From DATCMH01 sp036563505 (lineage in GTDB: Bacteria > Pseudomonadota > Alphaproteobacteria > Rhizobiales > Beijerinckiaceae): a stretch of DNA of 64,000 bases. The notes under the pieces are model-generated. The model searched no databases, was not told the origin of the DNA, and was given only the letters and a program-made list of their open reading frames with translations. Of the stretch, positions 48,400 to 58,651 are shown piece by piece (position 1 is the first letter of the stretch; the number at the start of each line of letters is the position of its first letter). A program made the translations under genes and the position numbers. The DNA is taken from assembly GCA_036563505.1 (NCBI GenBank), contig DATCMH010000024.1, positions 173,467 to 237,466 of the forward strand, read 5' to 3'.

Positions 48400-49563
48400 T
48401 CAGGGCCAGACGCGGAGGGCCACGCGTCGCCGCAGCAGGGTGCGGTCGGCGGTGATCTCGCAGCCCTTCACCGTGAGGGTCACGTAGGTGAGCCAGGCCT
48501 GATCGCCGACATCGTCAAAATTGCGCCCCTTGGTCTCCTCGTCGATCAGAGAAGGATAGGCGATCAACCGCTCCCCGCTGCGGCACGGGTCGTCGTAGAG
48601 CGTCGGCCCGGCGAGCAGCAGGCGAGGCTTGTCCCAGGTGAGGAGATCGCGGGACGAGGTGGCGTAGAAGCCGGCTTGCGGGAAGCGCTCGCCGTCGGCC
48701 GAGGCCTGGAACACGGCGATCCAGGCGCCCGTTCCGCGATGGCGGGTGACGGAGCCGACCGGAGCCGGAAAGGGCTCGATCGTCCGGCAGGGCGCGACCT
48801 TGGCGTCCTTGGTCCGGTAAGGATCGGGGTAGCGGATCGTGAAAGCCGCGCCGTCGAAGGCGCGCCAGGAGGCGGGATCGAAGGGGTCGTCGCTGCGCAA
48901 AAGGCAGGCGCCCGAGGGCTGCCCCTCCCAGCCGGTCGTCGCCGCGAAGACGTAACGGTGGCGCCCGTTCGCCACGATGTTCGACGGGTTGAAGAAACCG
49001 CGGTGCCGGCCCTGGCCGACCTCCTGGCCAAACGGCGCCGAGGCCACGACCTGCGGCACCTTCGGATGCGGAAAGCTCGCGCCGCCGTCGTCGGAGGAGG
49101 CCTGCAGGATCGTGTTGAACCAGCAGCGCATGTAATCGGGGAAGCGGCAGCGGCCGGGATGCGCCTGGGCGTGGAACTCGTGGTGAAGGAACGCCGCCAC
49201 CCGGCTCCCGTCCTCGGTCCAGGTGGCGGTGATCCAGGTCTTGTCGTCGTAGGCCGCCGGATCGCCCCGGCTCCCTGAGTCGAGCACGACGCGGCAATCG
49301 ATCTTGAGACTGCCGAGGCTATCGCCCCGCAGCGCCCGGTTGACGTAGTGCAGCCCGAAGCCAACGAGCTTACCATCCGCATTGCGGAACAGGCGCAAGG
49401 GAGCGTCGGGCTGATCCTTGTCGTCGCAAGCGTCGCGCTTCGTATCGAAGATCACCTGGGGTGCGCCGACGAGGGTGAGGGCCGCGAGAGGCGGTTCGGC
49501 CGCGACGGCGCCCGGCGTGGCCCAGAGGAGGCAGAGGCCGATCAACCCTGGAAAGCTGCGCAT
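48400..49563 (-). CDS. Exported beta-propeller-like hypothetical protein
   Basis: A 387-residue secreted protein with a signal peptide (about 1-23). The repeated D-x-G-x-(S/R)-F and aromatic patterns (ATWTEDGSRVAAFLHHEFH near 120, SSDDGGASFPHPKVP near 158, SRDLLTWDKPRLLL near 306) suggest a sialidase or five-bladed glycosidase fold, but I see no firm catalytic set. Several Cys pairs fit a periplasmic location. The start at 49563 is chosen for the signal peptide. Unidentified substrate. Confidence 0.65.
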   Translation of the reverse strand: MRSFPGLIGLCLLWATPGAVAAEPPLAALTLVGAPQVIFDTKRDACDDKDQPDAPLRLFRNADGKLVGFGLHYVNRALRGDSLGSLKIDCRVVLDSGSRGDPAAYDDKTWITATWTEDGSRVAAFLHHEFHAQAHPGRCRFPDYMRCWFNTILQASSDDGGASFPHPKVPQVVASAPFGQEVGQGRHRGFFNPSNIVANGRHRYVFAATTGWEGQPSGACLLRSDDPFDPASWRAFDGAAFTIRYPDPYRTKDAKVAPCRTIEPFPAPVGSVTRHRGTGAWIAVFQASADGERFPQAGFYATSSRDLLTWDKPRLLLAGPTLYDDPCRSGERLIAYPSLIDEETKGRNFDDVGDQAWLTYVTLTVKGCEITADRTLLRRRVALRVWP

Positions 49564-49642
49564 CGCCGGTCGTTCACCCGTTCGAACCCGTGACGGCGAA
49601 GCTTGACCTCGATAGGTTGATGCCCGCTTGCCGGGGTGATCG

Positions 49643-50236
49643 ATGGTTCTCTTAGCGCTCGGACTCGTGCTCTTCGTCGGCACGCACAGTTTCACCATGG
49701 CCCGTGGGCCGCGGGGCGAAGTCATCGGCCGGCTGGGGGAGGGCGGATACAAGGGGCTCTACTCGGTCCTCTCGCTCGCCGGCATGATCCTCATCAGCGT
49801 CGGCTACAGCCGCTATCGCGCCGCGGGCTACGTGCCCGTGTGGGATCCGCCGATCTTCACGCGCCACCTCGCGCTGCTCTTGAACTGGTTCGGCTTCGTC
49901 TTCTTCGCGGCGGCCTACCTGCCGGGACGGATCAAGACGGTGCTCAAGCACCCGATGATGGCGGGCCTGAAGGTCTGGGCCCTTGCGCATCTTCTCGCCA
50001 ACGGCGATCTCGGCTCGATGCTGCTCTTTGGCGGCCTGCTCGCCTGGGCTGTGGTGGCGCGCATCAGCGTGAAGCGCCGCAGCGTCGCCGCGGCCCATGG
50101 CGGGCCGGTCGCGGCGCCCGCAGGATGGCGCAACGACGCCATCGCCGTGGCCGTGGGCACGGCGGCCTATCTCGCATTCGCGATCTATCTTCACCCGCGT
50201 CTCATCGGCGTCGCGGTCTGGCCGGGGCAGGTGTGA
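49643..50236 (+). CDS. NnrU-family membrane protein
   Basis: A 197-residue inner-membrane protein with about six spans. The N-terminal GLVLFVGTHSFTMARGPRG and central HLLANGDLGSMLLFGGLLAW are typical of the NnrU family, which some denitrifiers encode near nitric oxide reduction genes and which is related to isoprenylcysteine methyltransferase-like folds. No denitrification gene is nearby, so a housekeeping role is likely. The last residues are non-hydrophobic. Confidence 0.85.
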   Translation: MVLLALGLVLFVGTHSFTMARGPRGEVIGRLGEGGYKGLYSVLSLAGMILISVGYSRYRAAGYVPVWDPPIFTRHLALLLNWFGFVFFAAAYLPGRIKTVLKHPMMAGLKVWALAHLLANGDLGSMLLFGGLLAWAVVARISVKRRSVAAAHGGPVAAPAGWRNDAIAVAVGTAAYLAFAIYLHPRLIGVAVWPGQV

Positions 50237-50311
50237 GGGCGCAAGGAGCATCTGTCCTCGCCTTGCGAGGTCGCCTGTGCTAGGCGACCCGCCTTCACCA
50301 CGGTTCAGGGC

Positions 50312-50983
50312 ATGGCCGAGAGCAACGAATTCATCCGCGAGGTCGACGAGGAATACCGCCGCGACCGCATTCTGCAGATCTGGAAGCGCTACAGCGCCGT
50401 GATCGTCGGCCTAGCGGTGCTGGTCGTGCTCGGGGCGGGGGGCTGGCGCTACTATCAGGCTTCGCAGCGCAACCAGGCCGAAGCCGCTGGCGCCCGCTAC
50501 GAGGACGCCATGCGCGCCGCGCGCGACGGCAAGGGCGAGGAGGCCGAGCGCACCCTCGAAGCCTTGGCCAAGGAGGCGCCGGACGGCTATCGGGCGCTGG
50601 CGCGCCTGCGCCTCGCGGCGGAAAAGGGGCGCCAGAACGCCGAGGAAGGCGCCAAAGCGTTCGAGGCGCTCGGCACGGATGCGTCGGTGCCGGGTCCGCT
50701 CCAGGAACTCGCGCGCCTTCGCGCCGTTCTGCTGCGCATGGACAGCGCCGAGCCGGGAAGCCTGCAGCAGCCCCTCGAGCGGTTGGCCTCGCCCACCGGT
50801 CCCTGGCGCCATACGGCGCGGGAGATGCTAGGGCTCCTGGCGCTCAAGCGAGGCGACACGGACGGCGCCTCGCGCTGGTTCGACCAGATCGCGGCGGATC
50901 GCGAGGCGCCTCAGGCCCTGCGGAGCCGCCTCGAGATCTACTCCGCGCTGGCGGCCGGCGGCCCGGTCCAGACGACTCAGTGA
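50312..50983 (+). CDS. YfgM-like membrane-anchored TPR protein
   Basis: A 223-residue protein with one N-terminal membrane span (about 26-47) and a periplasmic region of TPR-like helices (about 48-210). The N-terminal EVDEEYRRDRILQIWKRYS and the location upstream of der match the YfgM position. It probably assists periplasmic or envelope folding. The 22-bp gap to der suggests a shared transcript. Confidence 0.85.
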   Translation: MAESNEFIREVDEEYRRDRILQIWKRYSAVIVGLAVLVVLGAGGWRYYQASQRNQAEAAGARYEDAMRAARDGKGEEAERTLEALAKEAPDGYRALARLRLAAEKGRQNAEEGAKAFEALGTDASVPGPLQELARLRAVLLRMDSAEPGSLQQPLERLASPTGPWRHTAREMLGLLALKRGDTDGASRWFDQIAADREAPQALRSRLEIYSALAAGGPVQTTQ

Positions 50984-51005
50984 AGGCAACCGGAAAGGGC
51001 CGCGC

Positions 51006-52349
51006 ATGACGGCCACCATCGCCATCGTCGGGCGCCCGAACGTCGGCAAGTCGACCCTCTTCAACCGGCTCGTCGGCAAGAAGCTCGCGCTCGTGGACGA
51101 CCGCCCCGGCGTGACCCGCGACCGTCGGGAGGGCGACGCGCGCCTCGGCCCGTTGCGCTTTCGCGTCATCGACACGGCAGGGCTCGAGGAAGCGGACGAG
51201 GCCTCGCTGCTCGGCCGCATGCGGGCGCAAACCGAAGCCGCCATCGCCGAGGCCGACGCGATCCTTTTCGTCATCGACGCCCGCGCCGGCCTCCTGCCGG
51301 CCGACCGGCCCTTCGGCGAGCTTGTTCGCCGGTCCGGCAGGCCGGTGATCCTTGTCGCCAACAAGGCGGAAGGCGGGGCAGGCCTTGCCGGCGCCTACGA
51401 AGCCTTCGGCCTCGGCCTCGGGGACCCGATCCCGATCTCGGCCGAGCACGGCGAGGGCTTAGGCGAACTCCTCGACGCCCTCGAAGCTTACGTGCCCGAG
51501 GAGCCGGACGAGGACGACGAGGAGCGTGATCCCGACGCGCCCTTGCGCGTGGCGATCGTCGGGCGTCCGAACGCGGGCAAGTCGACCCTCGTCAACCGCA
51601 TGGTCGGCGCGGAGCGCCTGCTCACCGGGCCCGAAGCCGGCATCACACGCGACACGATCTCCCTCGACTGGACCTGGCGCGGGCGGCGTTTCAAGCTCTT
51701 CGACACCGCGGGCCTGCGCAAGCGCGCCCGGGTTGAGGACAAGCTGGAAAAGCTCTCCGTCGCCGACGCTCTCCGCGCGATCCGCTTCGCGGAAGTCGTG
51801 GTGGTGCTCCTCGACGCGACGATCCCGTTCGAGAAGCAGGACCTGTCCATCGTCGACCTCATCGAGAGCGAGGGCCGCGCCCTCGTGATGGGCTTGAACA
51901 AGTGGGATCTCGTCGCCGACCAGCCGGGGCTCCTCAAGGAGTTGCGCGAGAAGGCGACCCGGCTCCTGCCCCAGGTGAAGGGTGCGCCGGTGGTTCCGCT
52001 CTCCGGGCTCGCCGGGGAAGGGGTCGACCGCCTGGTCCAGGCCGTGCTCGCCACGCACGAAGTTTGGAACCGCCGCATCGCGACGGCGCGGATCAACCAG
52101 TGGCTCGCTGAGGCGCTCGCGGCCAACCCGCCGCCGGCCGTCTCGGGGCGGCGCATCAAGATCCGCTACATGACGCAGGTGAAGGCGCGGCCGCCGCATT
52201 TCGCGGTGTTCGGCAACCAGCTCGACGCCCTGCCCAAGAGCTATTCGCGCTATCTCGTCAACAGCCTGCGCGAGAGCTTCGAGCTGCCGGGGGTGCCGAT
52301 CCGGCTGTCGCTCCGGACGGGCAAGAACCCGTTCGATAAGGGACGGTGA
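51006..52349 (+). CDS. der: GTPase Der (ribosome assembly)
   Basis: A 447-residue protein with two GTPase domains and a KH-like C-terminal domain; Der acts late in 50S assembly. G1 motifs are GRPNVGKST near residue 9 and GRPNAGKST near 185, G3 motifs DTAGLEE and DTAGLRK, G4 motifs NKAE near 119 and NKWD near 299. An acidic linker (DEDDEERDPD) joins the domains. The start fits the family. It lies downstream of a YfgM-like gene, a conserved order. Confidence 0.96.
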   Translation: MTATIAIVGRPNVGKSTLFNRLVGKKLALVDDRPGVTRDRREGDARLGPLRFRVIDTAGLEEADEASLLGRMRAQTEAAIAEADAILFVIDARAGLLPADRPFGELVRRSGRPVILVANKAEGGAGLAGAYEAFGLGLGDPIPISAEHGEGLGELLDALEAYVPEEPDEDDEERDPDAPLRVAIVGRPNAGKSTLVNRMVGAERLLTGPEAGITRDTISLDWTWRGRRFKLFDTAGLRKRARVEDKLEKLSVADALRAIRFAEVVVVLLDATIPFEKQDLSIVDLIESEGRALVMGLNKWDLVADQPGLLKELREKATRLLPQVKGAPVVPLSGLAGEGVDRLVQAVLATHEVWNRRIATARINQWLAEALAANPPPAVSGRRIKIRYMTQVKARPPHFAVFGNQLDALPKSYSRYLVNSLRESFELPGVPIRLSLRTGKNPFDKGR

Positions 52350-52361
52350 GGATAGCCCTCT

Positions 52362-52447
52362 GTCGTTCGCGGGCTCGACCCGCGAACCTCGGCTCGAAGC
52401 CTTCAACGCCTCCGAACCGAGATGGCCGGGTCATGCCCGGCCATGAC
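52362..52447. repeat. TCATGGCCGGG-family 86-bp double hairpin, copy 2 (inverted)
   Basis: Nearly identical, as reverse complement, to 6931-7017. The hairpins GTTCGCGGG-CCCGCGAAC and GGCCGGG-CCCGGCC are preserved exactly while the linker differs. It lies between the convergent der and SDR genes. Confidence 0.85.
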
Positions 52448-52479
52448 ACAGGCGGGAGCAAAGGTCCCGTCGAACACCC

Positions 52480-53223
52480 CTACGCCGGCATCTGCGGCGT
52501 CAGCAGACGGCCGCCGCTCGGAAAGTCGTAGATCTTGCCCGTCTCGCTCCAATCCGGCGAGACGAGGCGCACGATATGCGGGGCCAGCTCCTCGGGCGTC
52601 TTGAGAATTAGCGGGTCTTCCCCCGGCATGGCCGTGCGGCGCATGTTGGTGCGCAAGGGGCCGGGGTTGAGGAGCATGACTTTGAGGGGCGTCGTCACCG
52701 TCTCGGCGGCATAGGTGCGCACCAGAGCCTCCAGCGCCGCCTTCGACACCGAGTAGGGTCCCCAATAGGCGGTGCACTTGTGTGCGGCGCCCGACGACAC
52801 GAACACGGCCCGGCCGGCGTCGGAGGCGCGCAGCAGCGGGTCGAGGGAGCGGATCAGGCGGTAGTTCGCGGTGACGTTCACCGCCATCACCGCGTCCCAG
52901 ACCGGCTGGTCGATATGGGTGATCGGCGCGAGTTCGCCCAAAAGCCCGGCGTTGCCGACGAGCACGTCGAGCTTGCCCCAGCGCTCGTGGATCGCGGCGC
53001 CGAGACGGTCGAGGGCGTCGTAGTCCTTCAGGTCGAGCGGCACGAGGGTCGCGCTGCTGCCCACGCCGCGGATCGCGTCGTCGAGTTCCTCCAGCGCCCC
53101 TTGCGTGCGGGCGAGCGCCACGATGTGCGCGCCGGCCTCGGCGAGGGCCAGGGCCGCCGCGCGGCCGATGCCGCGGGAGGCGCCGGTGACGACGGCGACG
53201 CGGCCGGTGAGGGTTTTGGACAT
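52480..53223 (-). CDS. Short-chain dehydrogenase/reductase
   Basis: A 247-residue NAD(P)-dependent SDR. The TGxxxGIG motif is TGASRGIG near residues 13-20, the NAG motif near 91, catalytic Ser in VFVSSGAA near 143 and YWGPYSVSK near 154-162 with Tyr and Lys. The start at 53223 lies 5 bp from the purF stop, so it belongs to the purF transcript. The substrate is unknown. Confidence 0.9.
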   Translation of the reverse strand: MSKTLTGRVAVVTGASRGIGRAAALALAEAGAHIVALARTQGALEELDDAIRGVGSSATLVPLDLKDYDALDRLGAAIHERWGKLDVLVGNAGLLGELAPITHIDQPVWDAVMAVNVTANYRLIRSLDPLLRASDAGRAVFVSSGAAHKCTAYWGPYSVSKAALEALVRTYAAETVTTPLKVMLLNPGPLRTNMRRTAMPGEDPLILKTPEELAPHIVRLVSPDWSETGKIYDFPSGGRLLTPQMPA

Positions 53224-53228
53224 AGAAT

Positions 53229-54701
<1,473 letters not shown>

Positions 54702-54818
54702 CGCGTTGTCCTTAGCCGTCGCCGGGTCTGCCCGCCCGCGCGCGATTACTTAGGCCGCGCCGGGCTTTCCGCCAAGCGCTGCCGGGATCACATCCAGGGG
54801 ACCGCCTGGCGCGAAACG

Positions 54819-55412
54819 TCAGCTCCGCCGTTGCGGCGCCGGGGGCGGCGTCACGCGGCTCGGATCGGGTTCCGCCGGAGGCTCGGAGGGTTCGTCACCC
54901 TTCGGCTTGTTGCGCAACTGCTTCAGCAACCCTTCGGGGTTGTCAGGGAGCATCGCCATCAGCGAGTTGCCGGAATTCTCGAGAAGCGGCCGGGTGCGGG
55001 CCGTGTTCGCCCAGTCGGGCATCTTCCCTTGCGCGAGCCAGGCGAAGAACACCCAGCCGATGACGCAGAGCAGCAGGCCGCGGCCAGCGCCGAACACGAA
55101 GCCCAGCGTCCGGTCGAGCGCGCCGATGCGCGAGTCGAGGATCAGGTCCGAGATCTTCACCGTGATGATCGAGACCACGATCAGGGTCAGGATGAAGATG
55201 CCGCCGATGGCCGCCACGAGGGCGATCGTGTCCTTCTGGATGTACTGCTTCACGGTGGGCAGCACGAGCGGGTGCAGGAACCACGCGGCCGCCGCGGCCG
55301 AAGCCCAGGCGAAGATCGCCAGAACCTCCCGCGTGAACCCGCGCACGGCGGCGAGCAGGGCGGAGATCAGGACGACGCCGATGACGACGAGATCGAGGAT
55401 CGAGATAGGCAT
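54819..55412 (-). CDS. cvpA: CvpA-family membrane protein
   Basis: A 197-residue inner-membrane protein with four predicted spans (about 5-23, 26-45, 62-84, 104-126) and an acidic, proline-rich C-terminal tail. CvpA is needed for colicin V production in E. coli and is often linked to purF, as here on the same strand 117 bp upstream. The start at 55412 yields the usual MPISILDLVVIG N-terminus; upstream in-frame sequence is non-conserved. Confidence 0.9.
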   Translation of the reverse strand: MPISILDLVVIGVVLISALLAAVRGFTREVLAIFAWASAAAAAWFLHPLVLPTVKQYIQKDTIALVAAIGGIFILTLIVVSIITVKISDLILDSRIGALDRTLGFVFGAGRGLLLCVIGWVFFAWLAQGKMPDWANTARTRPLLENSGNSLMAMLPDNPEGLLKQLRNKPKGDEPSEPPAEPDPSRVTPPPAPQRRS

Positions 55413-55494
55413 GCGAACGGCGGCCTTGAGACGGCGCAGCGGCGGGACGGGATGCGGCTGACGACGGGCTCTATATCGTGAGTTCGCTCCCGCG

Positions 55495-56910
55495 TCATCC
55501 TTCCGACCGCCGCAGCACGGGTTTTCCGCGGGACCGGGCCGCGATGCCGGCGACAAGGTCGGCGATGTGGCCGATCGACTGCGCGCCAGGCAACGGCCGC
55601 TCGCCGCCCTTCTCGCGGCCGTTCGGGGCAACCGCGCTCGAGAAGCCGAGCTTCGCCGCCTCCTTCAGCCGCGCGGGCGCCTGCGCCACGGGCCGGATCG
55701 CGCCGGATAACCCGACCTCGCCGAAATAGACCGTGTCCGGCGGCAAGGCGGCGCCGGAGAGCGAAGAGACGAGAGCCGCCGCCGCCGCGAGATCCGCGGC
55801 GGGCTCGGCGATGCGAAGGCCTCCTGCGACGTTGAGGTAGACGTCGTGCATGCCGAGCCTTAGGCCCCCGTGGGCCTCGAGCACGGCCAGCACCATGGAC
55901 AAGCGCGCCGGATCCCAGCCCACCACGGCGCGGCGCGGCGTGCCCAGCGACGAAGGCGCGACGAGAGCCTGGATCTCGACGAGGAGCGGGCGCGTCCCCT
56001 CCATGCCGGCGAACACGGCGGTGCCGGGTGTCGCGAGATCGCGGCCGGCGAGGAAGAGCTCGGAGGGGTTCGGCACCTCGCGCAGCCCCTTGTCCGACAT
56101 CTCGAAGACGCCGATCTCGTCGGTCGGCCCGAAGCGGTTCTTCACGGCGCGCAGGATGCGGAAGTGGTGCCCACTGTCGCCCTCGAAGGACACGACGGCG
56201 TCGACCATGTGCTCGACGACTCGCGGCCCGGCGATCTGGCCGTCCTTGGTGACGTGGCCGACGAGGATCACCGCCGTGCCCGTGGTCTTGGCGAAGCGGA
56301 TGAGGGCCTGGGCCGAGCCGCGCACCTGGGTGACGGTGCCGGGCGCGCTCTCCACCGTTTCGGTCCACATGGTCTGGATCGAGTCGATGATGGCGAGCGC
56401 CGGCGGGCGCCCGTCGGTCAGCGTCGCGACGATGTCCTCGACGTTGGTCTCGGCGGCGAGCTCGACGGAGGCGCTGCCGAGCCCCAGGCGCTCGGCGCGC
56501 AGGCGAACCTGGGCCACGGCCTCCTCGCCCGAGATGTAGGCGACGCGCTCGCCCCGCTGCGCCAGGGCAGCGGAGGCCTGCATCAACAAGGTGGACTTGC
56601 CGATGCCCGGATCGCCCCCGAGGAGGATCACCGAGCCGCGCACGAAGCCGCCGCCCGTCACGCGGTCGAACTCCGCGATGCCCGATGGCGTGCGCGGGGC
56701 GTCCTTGGTCTCGCCGGCGAGGCCCTCCAGCGGGAAGACCCGGCCCTTGGCCCGCGCGGGTCGAGTCGCGACGGGGCCGACCATCGGACTCGAAGAGCCC
56801 GTCTCCTCGACGACCGTGTTCCAGCCGCCGCAGGCTTCGCAGCGGCCTTTCCAGCGGTTGTAGACGGCGCCGCAGCTCTGACAGATGAAGGCGGTGGTGC
56901 GCTTAGGCAT
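55495..56910 (-). CDS. radA: DNA repair protein RadA
   Basis: A RecA-like branch-migration protein of 471 residues. It has an N-terminal zinc finger (CQSCGAVYNRWKGRCEACGG near 9-28), the Walker A motif GGDPGIGKST near 90-99, the KNRFG motif near 250 and a Lon-like C-terminal domain. RadA acts in recombinational repair. The ATG at 56910 fits the family start; 56931 is the alternative in-frame ATG. It lies between the alr and cvpA genes. Confidence 0.96.
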   Translation of the reverse strand: MPKRTTAFICQSCGAVYNRWKGRCEACGGWNTVVEETGSSSPMVGPVATRPARAKGRVFPLEGLAGETKDAPRTPSGIAEFDRVTGGGFVRGSVILLGGDPGIGKSTLLMQASAALAQRGERVAYISGEEAVAQVRLRAERLGLGSASVELAAETNVEDIVATLTDGRPPALAIIDSIQTMWTETVESAPGTVTQVRGSAQALIRFAKTTGTAVILVGHVTKDGQIAGPRVVEHMVDAVVSFEGDSGHHFRILRAVKNRFGPTDEIGVFEMSDKGLREVPNPSELFLAGRDLATPGTAVFAGMEGTRPLLVEIQALVAPSSLGTPRRAVVGWDPARLSMVLAVLEAHGGLRLGMHDVYLNVAGGLRIAEPAADLAAAAALVSSLSGAALPPDTVYFGEVGLSGAIRPVAQAPARLKEAAKLGFSSAVAPNGREKGGERPLPGAQSIGHIADLVAGIAARSRGKPVLRRSEG

Positions 56911-56970
56911 GATGTTCTCTGTTTGTTTCATCGCGCGCGCCGAGGCAAGGCGGCGCGATGTCCTGCCCGG

Positions 56971-58140
56971 TCAGCCGCCGACGTAGCGCCGGGCGTAGCG
57001 GGCGCCGAGGCCCGTCAGGATCTCGTAGCCGATGGTTCCGGCGCGGCGGCCGACGTCGTCGAGGGAGAGGTCGTCGCCGATCAAGGTCACCGGATCGCCG
57101 CGCTTGACCGCTCCAGCTGGCGCCTCGGTGATGTCGAGGATGACGAGGTCCATCGACACCGTGCCGGCAAAGGGGCAGCGCACCCCCGCGACGATCGCCT
57201 CGCCGGCGGGAGCCTTGCCGTCGATGCCGCTGAGCGCCCGCGGCAAACCGTCGGCGTAGCCGATGCAGAGCGTCGCCAAGCGCCTTGGTCCCCTGGCCCG
57301 CCAGCGGCCGTTGTAGCCGGCCGTCTCGCCCGCCGCGGCTTCGTGGAGCTGGAGGATGCGGGCCTCGAGCCGCACGACGGGGCGCATCGGGTTCGGCCGG
57401 CCCGGGGTCGGGTTGCCGCCGTAGAGGGCGTAGCCCGGCCGCACGAGGTCGTGGAACGGGCGCTCAGGCAGGAAGAGGCCGGACGAGTTGGCAAGCGATG
57501 CGGGCAGATCAGGGTAAGCGGATCGCACGCGATCGAAAGCCTCGATCTGGGCCACCGTCACCGGGTTGTCGGGCTCCTCCGAACCGACGAAGTGACTCAT
57601 CAGAAGCGCGGGCGCGAACGCCTGGAGCAGCGGATCGCCCGCGAGCGCCAGCGCCTCCTCGACCCGCATCCCGAGGCGGTTGAGCCCCGTGTCAACATGG
57701 AGTGCGGCGGGCAGGCGCTCGCCGCGCTCGGCGCAGAACGCGGCCCATTCCGCGATTTCCTCCCGCGAGCCGAGCACAGGGCGGAGGTTAAGGCCCGCAT
57801 AGGCCGGCGCCGTTCCGGGCAGGAGAGCGTTGAGCACGTAGATCTCGACCGTGTCGTCGATCTCGCGGGCGCGCACCCCTTCGGAGAGATGGGCCACGAA
57901 GAAAGTGCGACAGCCGGCACCGGCGAGCGCCCGCAGGGCGGGCTCGAGACCGATTCCGTAGGCGTCAGCCTTCACGGCCGAGCCGCAGGCGGCCGGCGCG
58001 GCGCGGTCGCTCAGAAGCCGCCAGTTCGCCGCAAGCGCGCCGAGGTCGATCGTCAGCCAGGCGCCGGCCTCCGCCGGGGGCGGGCCCGAGTCAAAGCTCT
58101 GGTCGCGGATGAGGCCGAGGTCGTTCACGCGTCCGGCCAC
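56971..58140 (-). CDS. alr: Alanine racemase
   Basis: Interconverts L- and D-alanine for peptidoglycan, using PLP. The 389-residue enzyme shows the PLP-Lys motif AVKADAYGIG near residue 54, the second catalytic Tyr in SMDLVILDI-following segment near 307 and the substrate-binding region GYALYGGNPTPG near 227. The GTG start at 58140 lies inside the upstream DUF29 gene; a GTG at 58128 is an alternative. It overlaps DUF29 by 16 bp. Confidence 0.94.
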   Translation of the reverse strand: MAGRVNDLGLIRDQSFDSGPPPAEAGAWLTIDLGALAANWRLLSDRAAPAACGSAVKADAYGIGLEPALRALAGAGCRTFFVAHLSEGVRAREIDDTVEIYVLNALLPGTAPAYAGLNLRPVLGSREEIAEWAAFCAERGERLPAALHVDTGLNRLGMRVEEALALAGDPLLQAFAPALLMSHFVGSEEPDNPVTVAQIEAFDRVRSAYPDLPASLANSSGLFLPERPFHDLVRPGYALYGGNPTPGRPNPMRPVVRLEARILQLHEAAAGETAGYNGRWRARGPRRLATLCIGYADGLPRALSGIDGKAPAGEAIVAGVRCPFAGTVSMDLVILDITEAPAGAVKRGDPVTLIGDDLSLDDVGRRAGTIGYEILTGLGARYARRYVGG

Positions 58141-58625
58141 TCGAAGGCGCGCGTCATGACCTCATCGACGGAGTAGGGGCACTCGACGGAAAAGCGCTTG
58201 AACGGCAGGTCGGTCTGGTCCGCCGCCTCGATCCGGGCTCGGCGGTAGGCTCCGTCCAATGCCTCCTGCAGGCGGCTTTTCAGGCCGGGGTTGCGTCTGA
58301 GCACGTCGTCGACATCGAATCGCTGCGTGGCAATCGAGACGGCCCAACTCCGGGTGCGGCGCTCCGGCTGCTGATCCCATTTCAGCATGTGCATGAGGAT
58401 GACGCGGTAGGCGCTCTGCAGCTTGCTGAACTGCTCGTTGCCCAAGCTCTCGATCTCCTCCGCGACGTTCTCAAGGTCGAGCTCGCTCAGCCGGCCGGCT
58501 CGCAGTAGGGCCGCCTGCTCCAAGCTCCACGTGTAGAAATCGCCGTCGTAATCAGCTCCGGCGGACGTGCTGCCGCTCGGTCGAGCGGCAGACGTGTCCT
58601 CCCGAGCCGTCTTCGTTGCGACCAT
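58125..58625 (-). CDS. DUF29 family protein
   Basis: A 166-residue protein of the DUF29 family. The core DYDGDFYTWSLEQAALLRAGRL (two segments) and the SVDEVM ending are typical. DUF29 is common in cyanobacteria and alphaproteobacteria and has no known function, though often near toxin or phage genes; here it overlaps alr instead. The start at 58625 is one of three in-frame ATGs (58655, 58652, 58625) and cannot be settled by a Shine-Dalgarno. Confidence 0.8.
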   Translation of the reverse strand: MVATKTAREDTSAARPSGSTSAGADYDGDFYTWSLEQAALLRAGRLSELDLENVAEEIESLGNEQFSKLQSAYRVILMHMLKWDQQPERRTRSWAVSIATQRFDVDDVLRRNPGLKSRLQEALDGAYRRARIEAADQTDLPFKRFSVECPYSVDEVMTRAFEWPDA

Positions 58626-58651
58626 GGCCTGTTCCCGCCTGTCCACCCGCA

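Noticed and set aside
54702..54818. A possible purine riboswitch between cvpA and purF
   Set aside because: No conserved purine aptamer core was found in this short gap, and such riboswitches are mostly found in Firmicutes.
58125..58625. DUF29 gene as part of a mobile element or toxin system
   Set aside because: It overlaps alr in a housekeeping stretch, with no integrase, antitoxin-like partner or compositional break.
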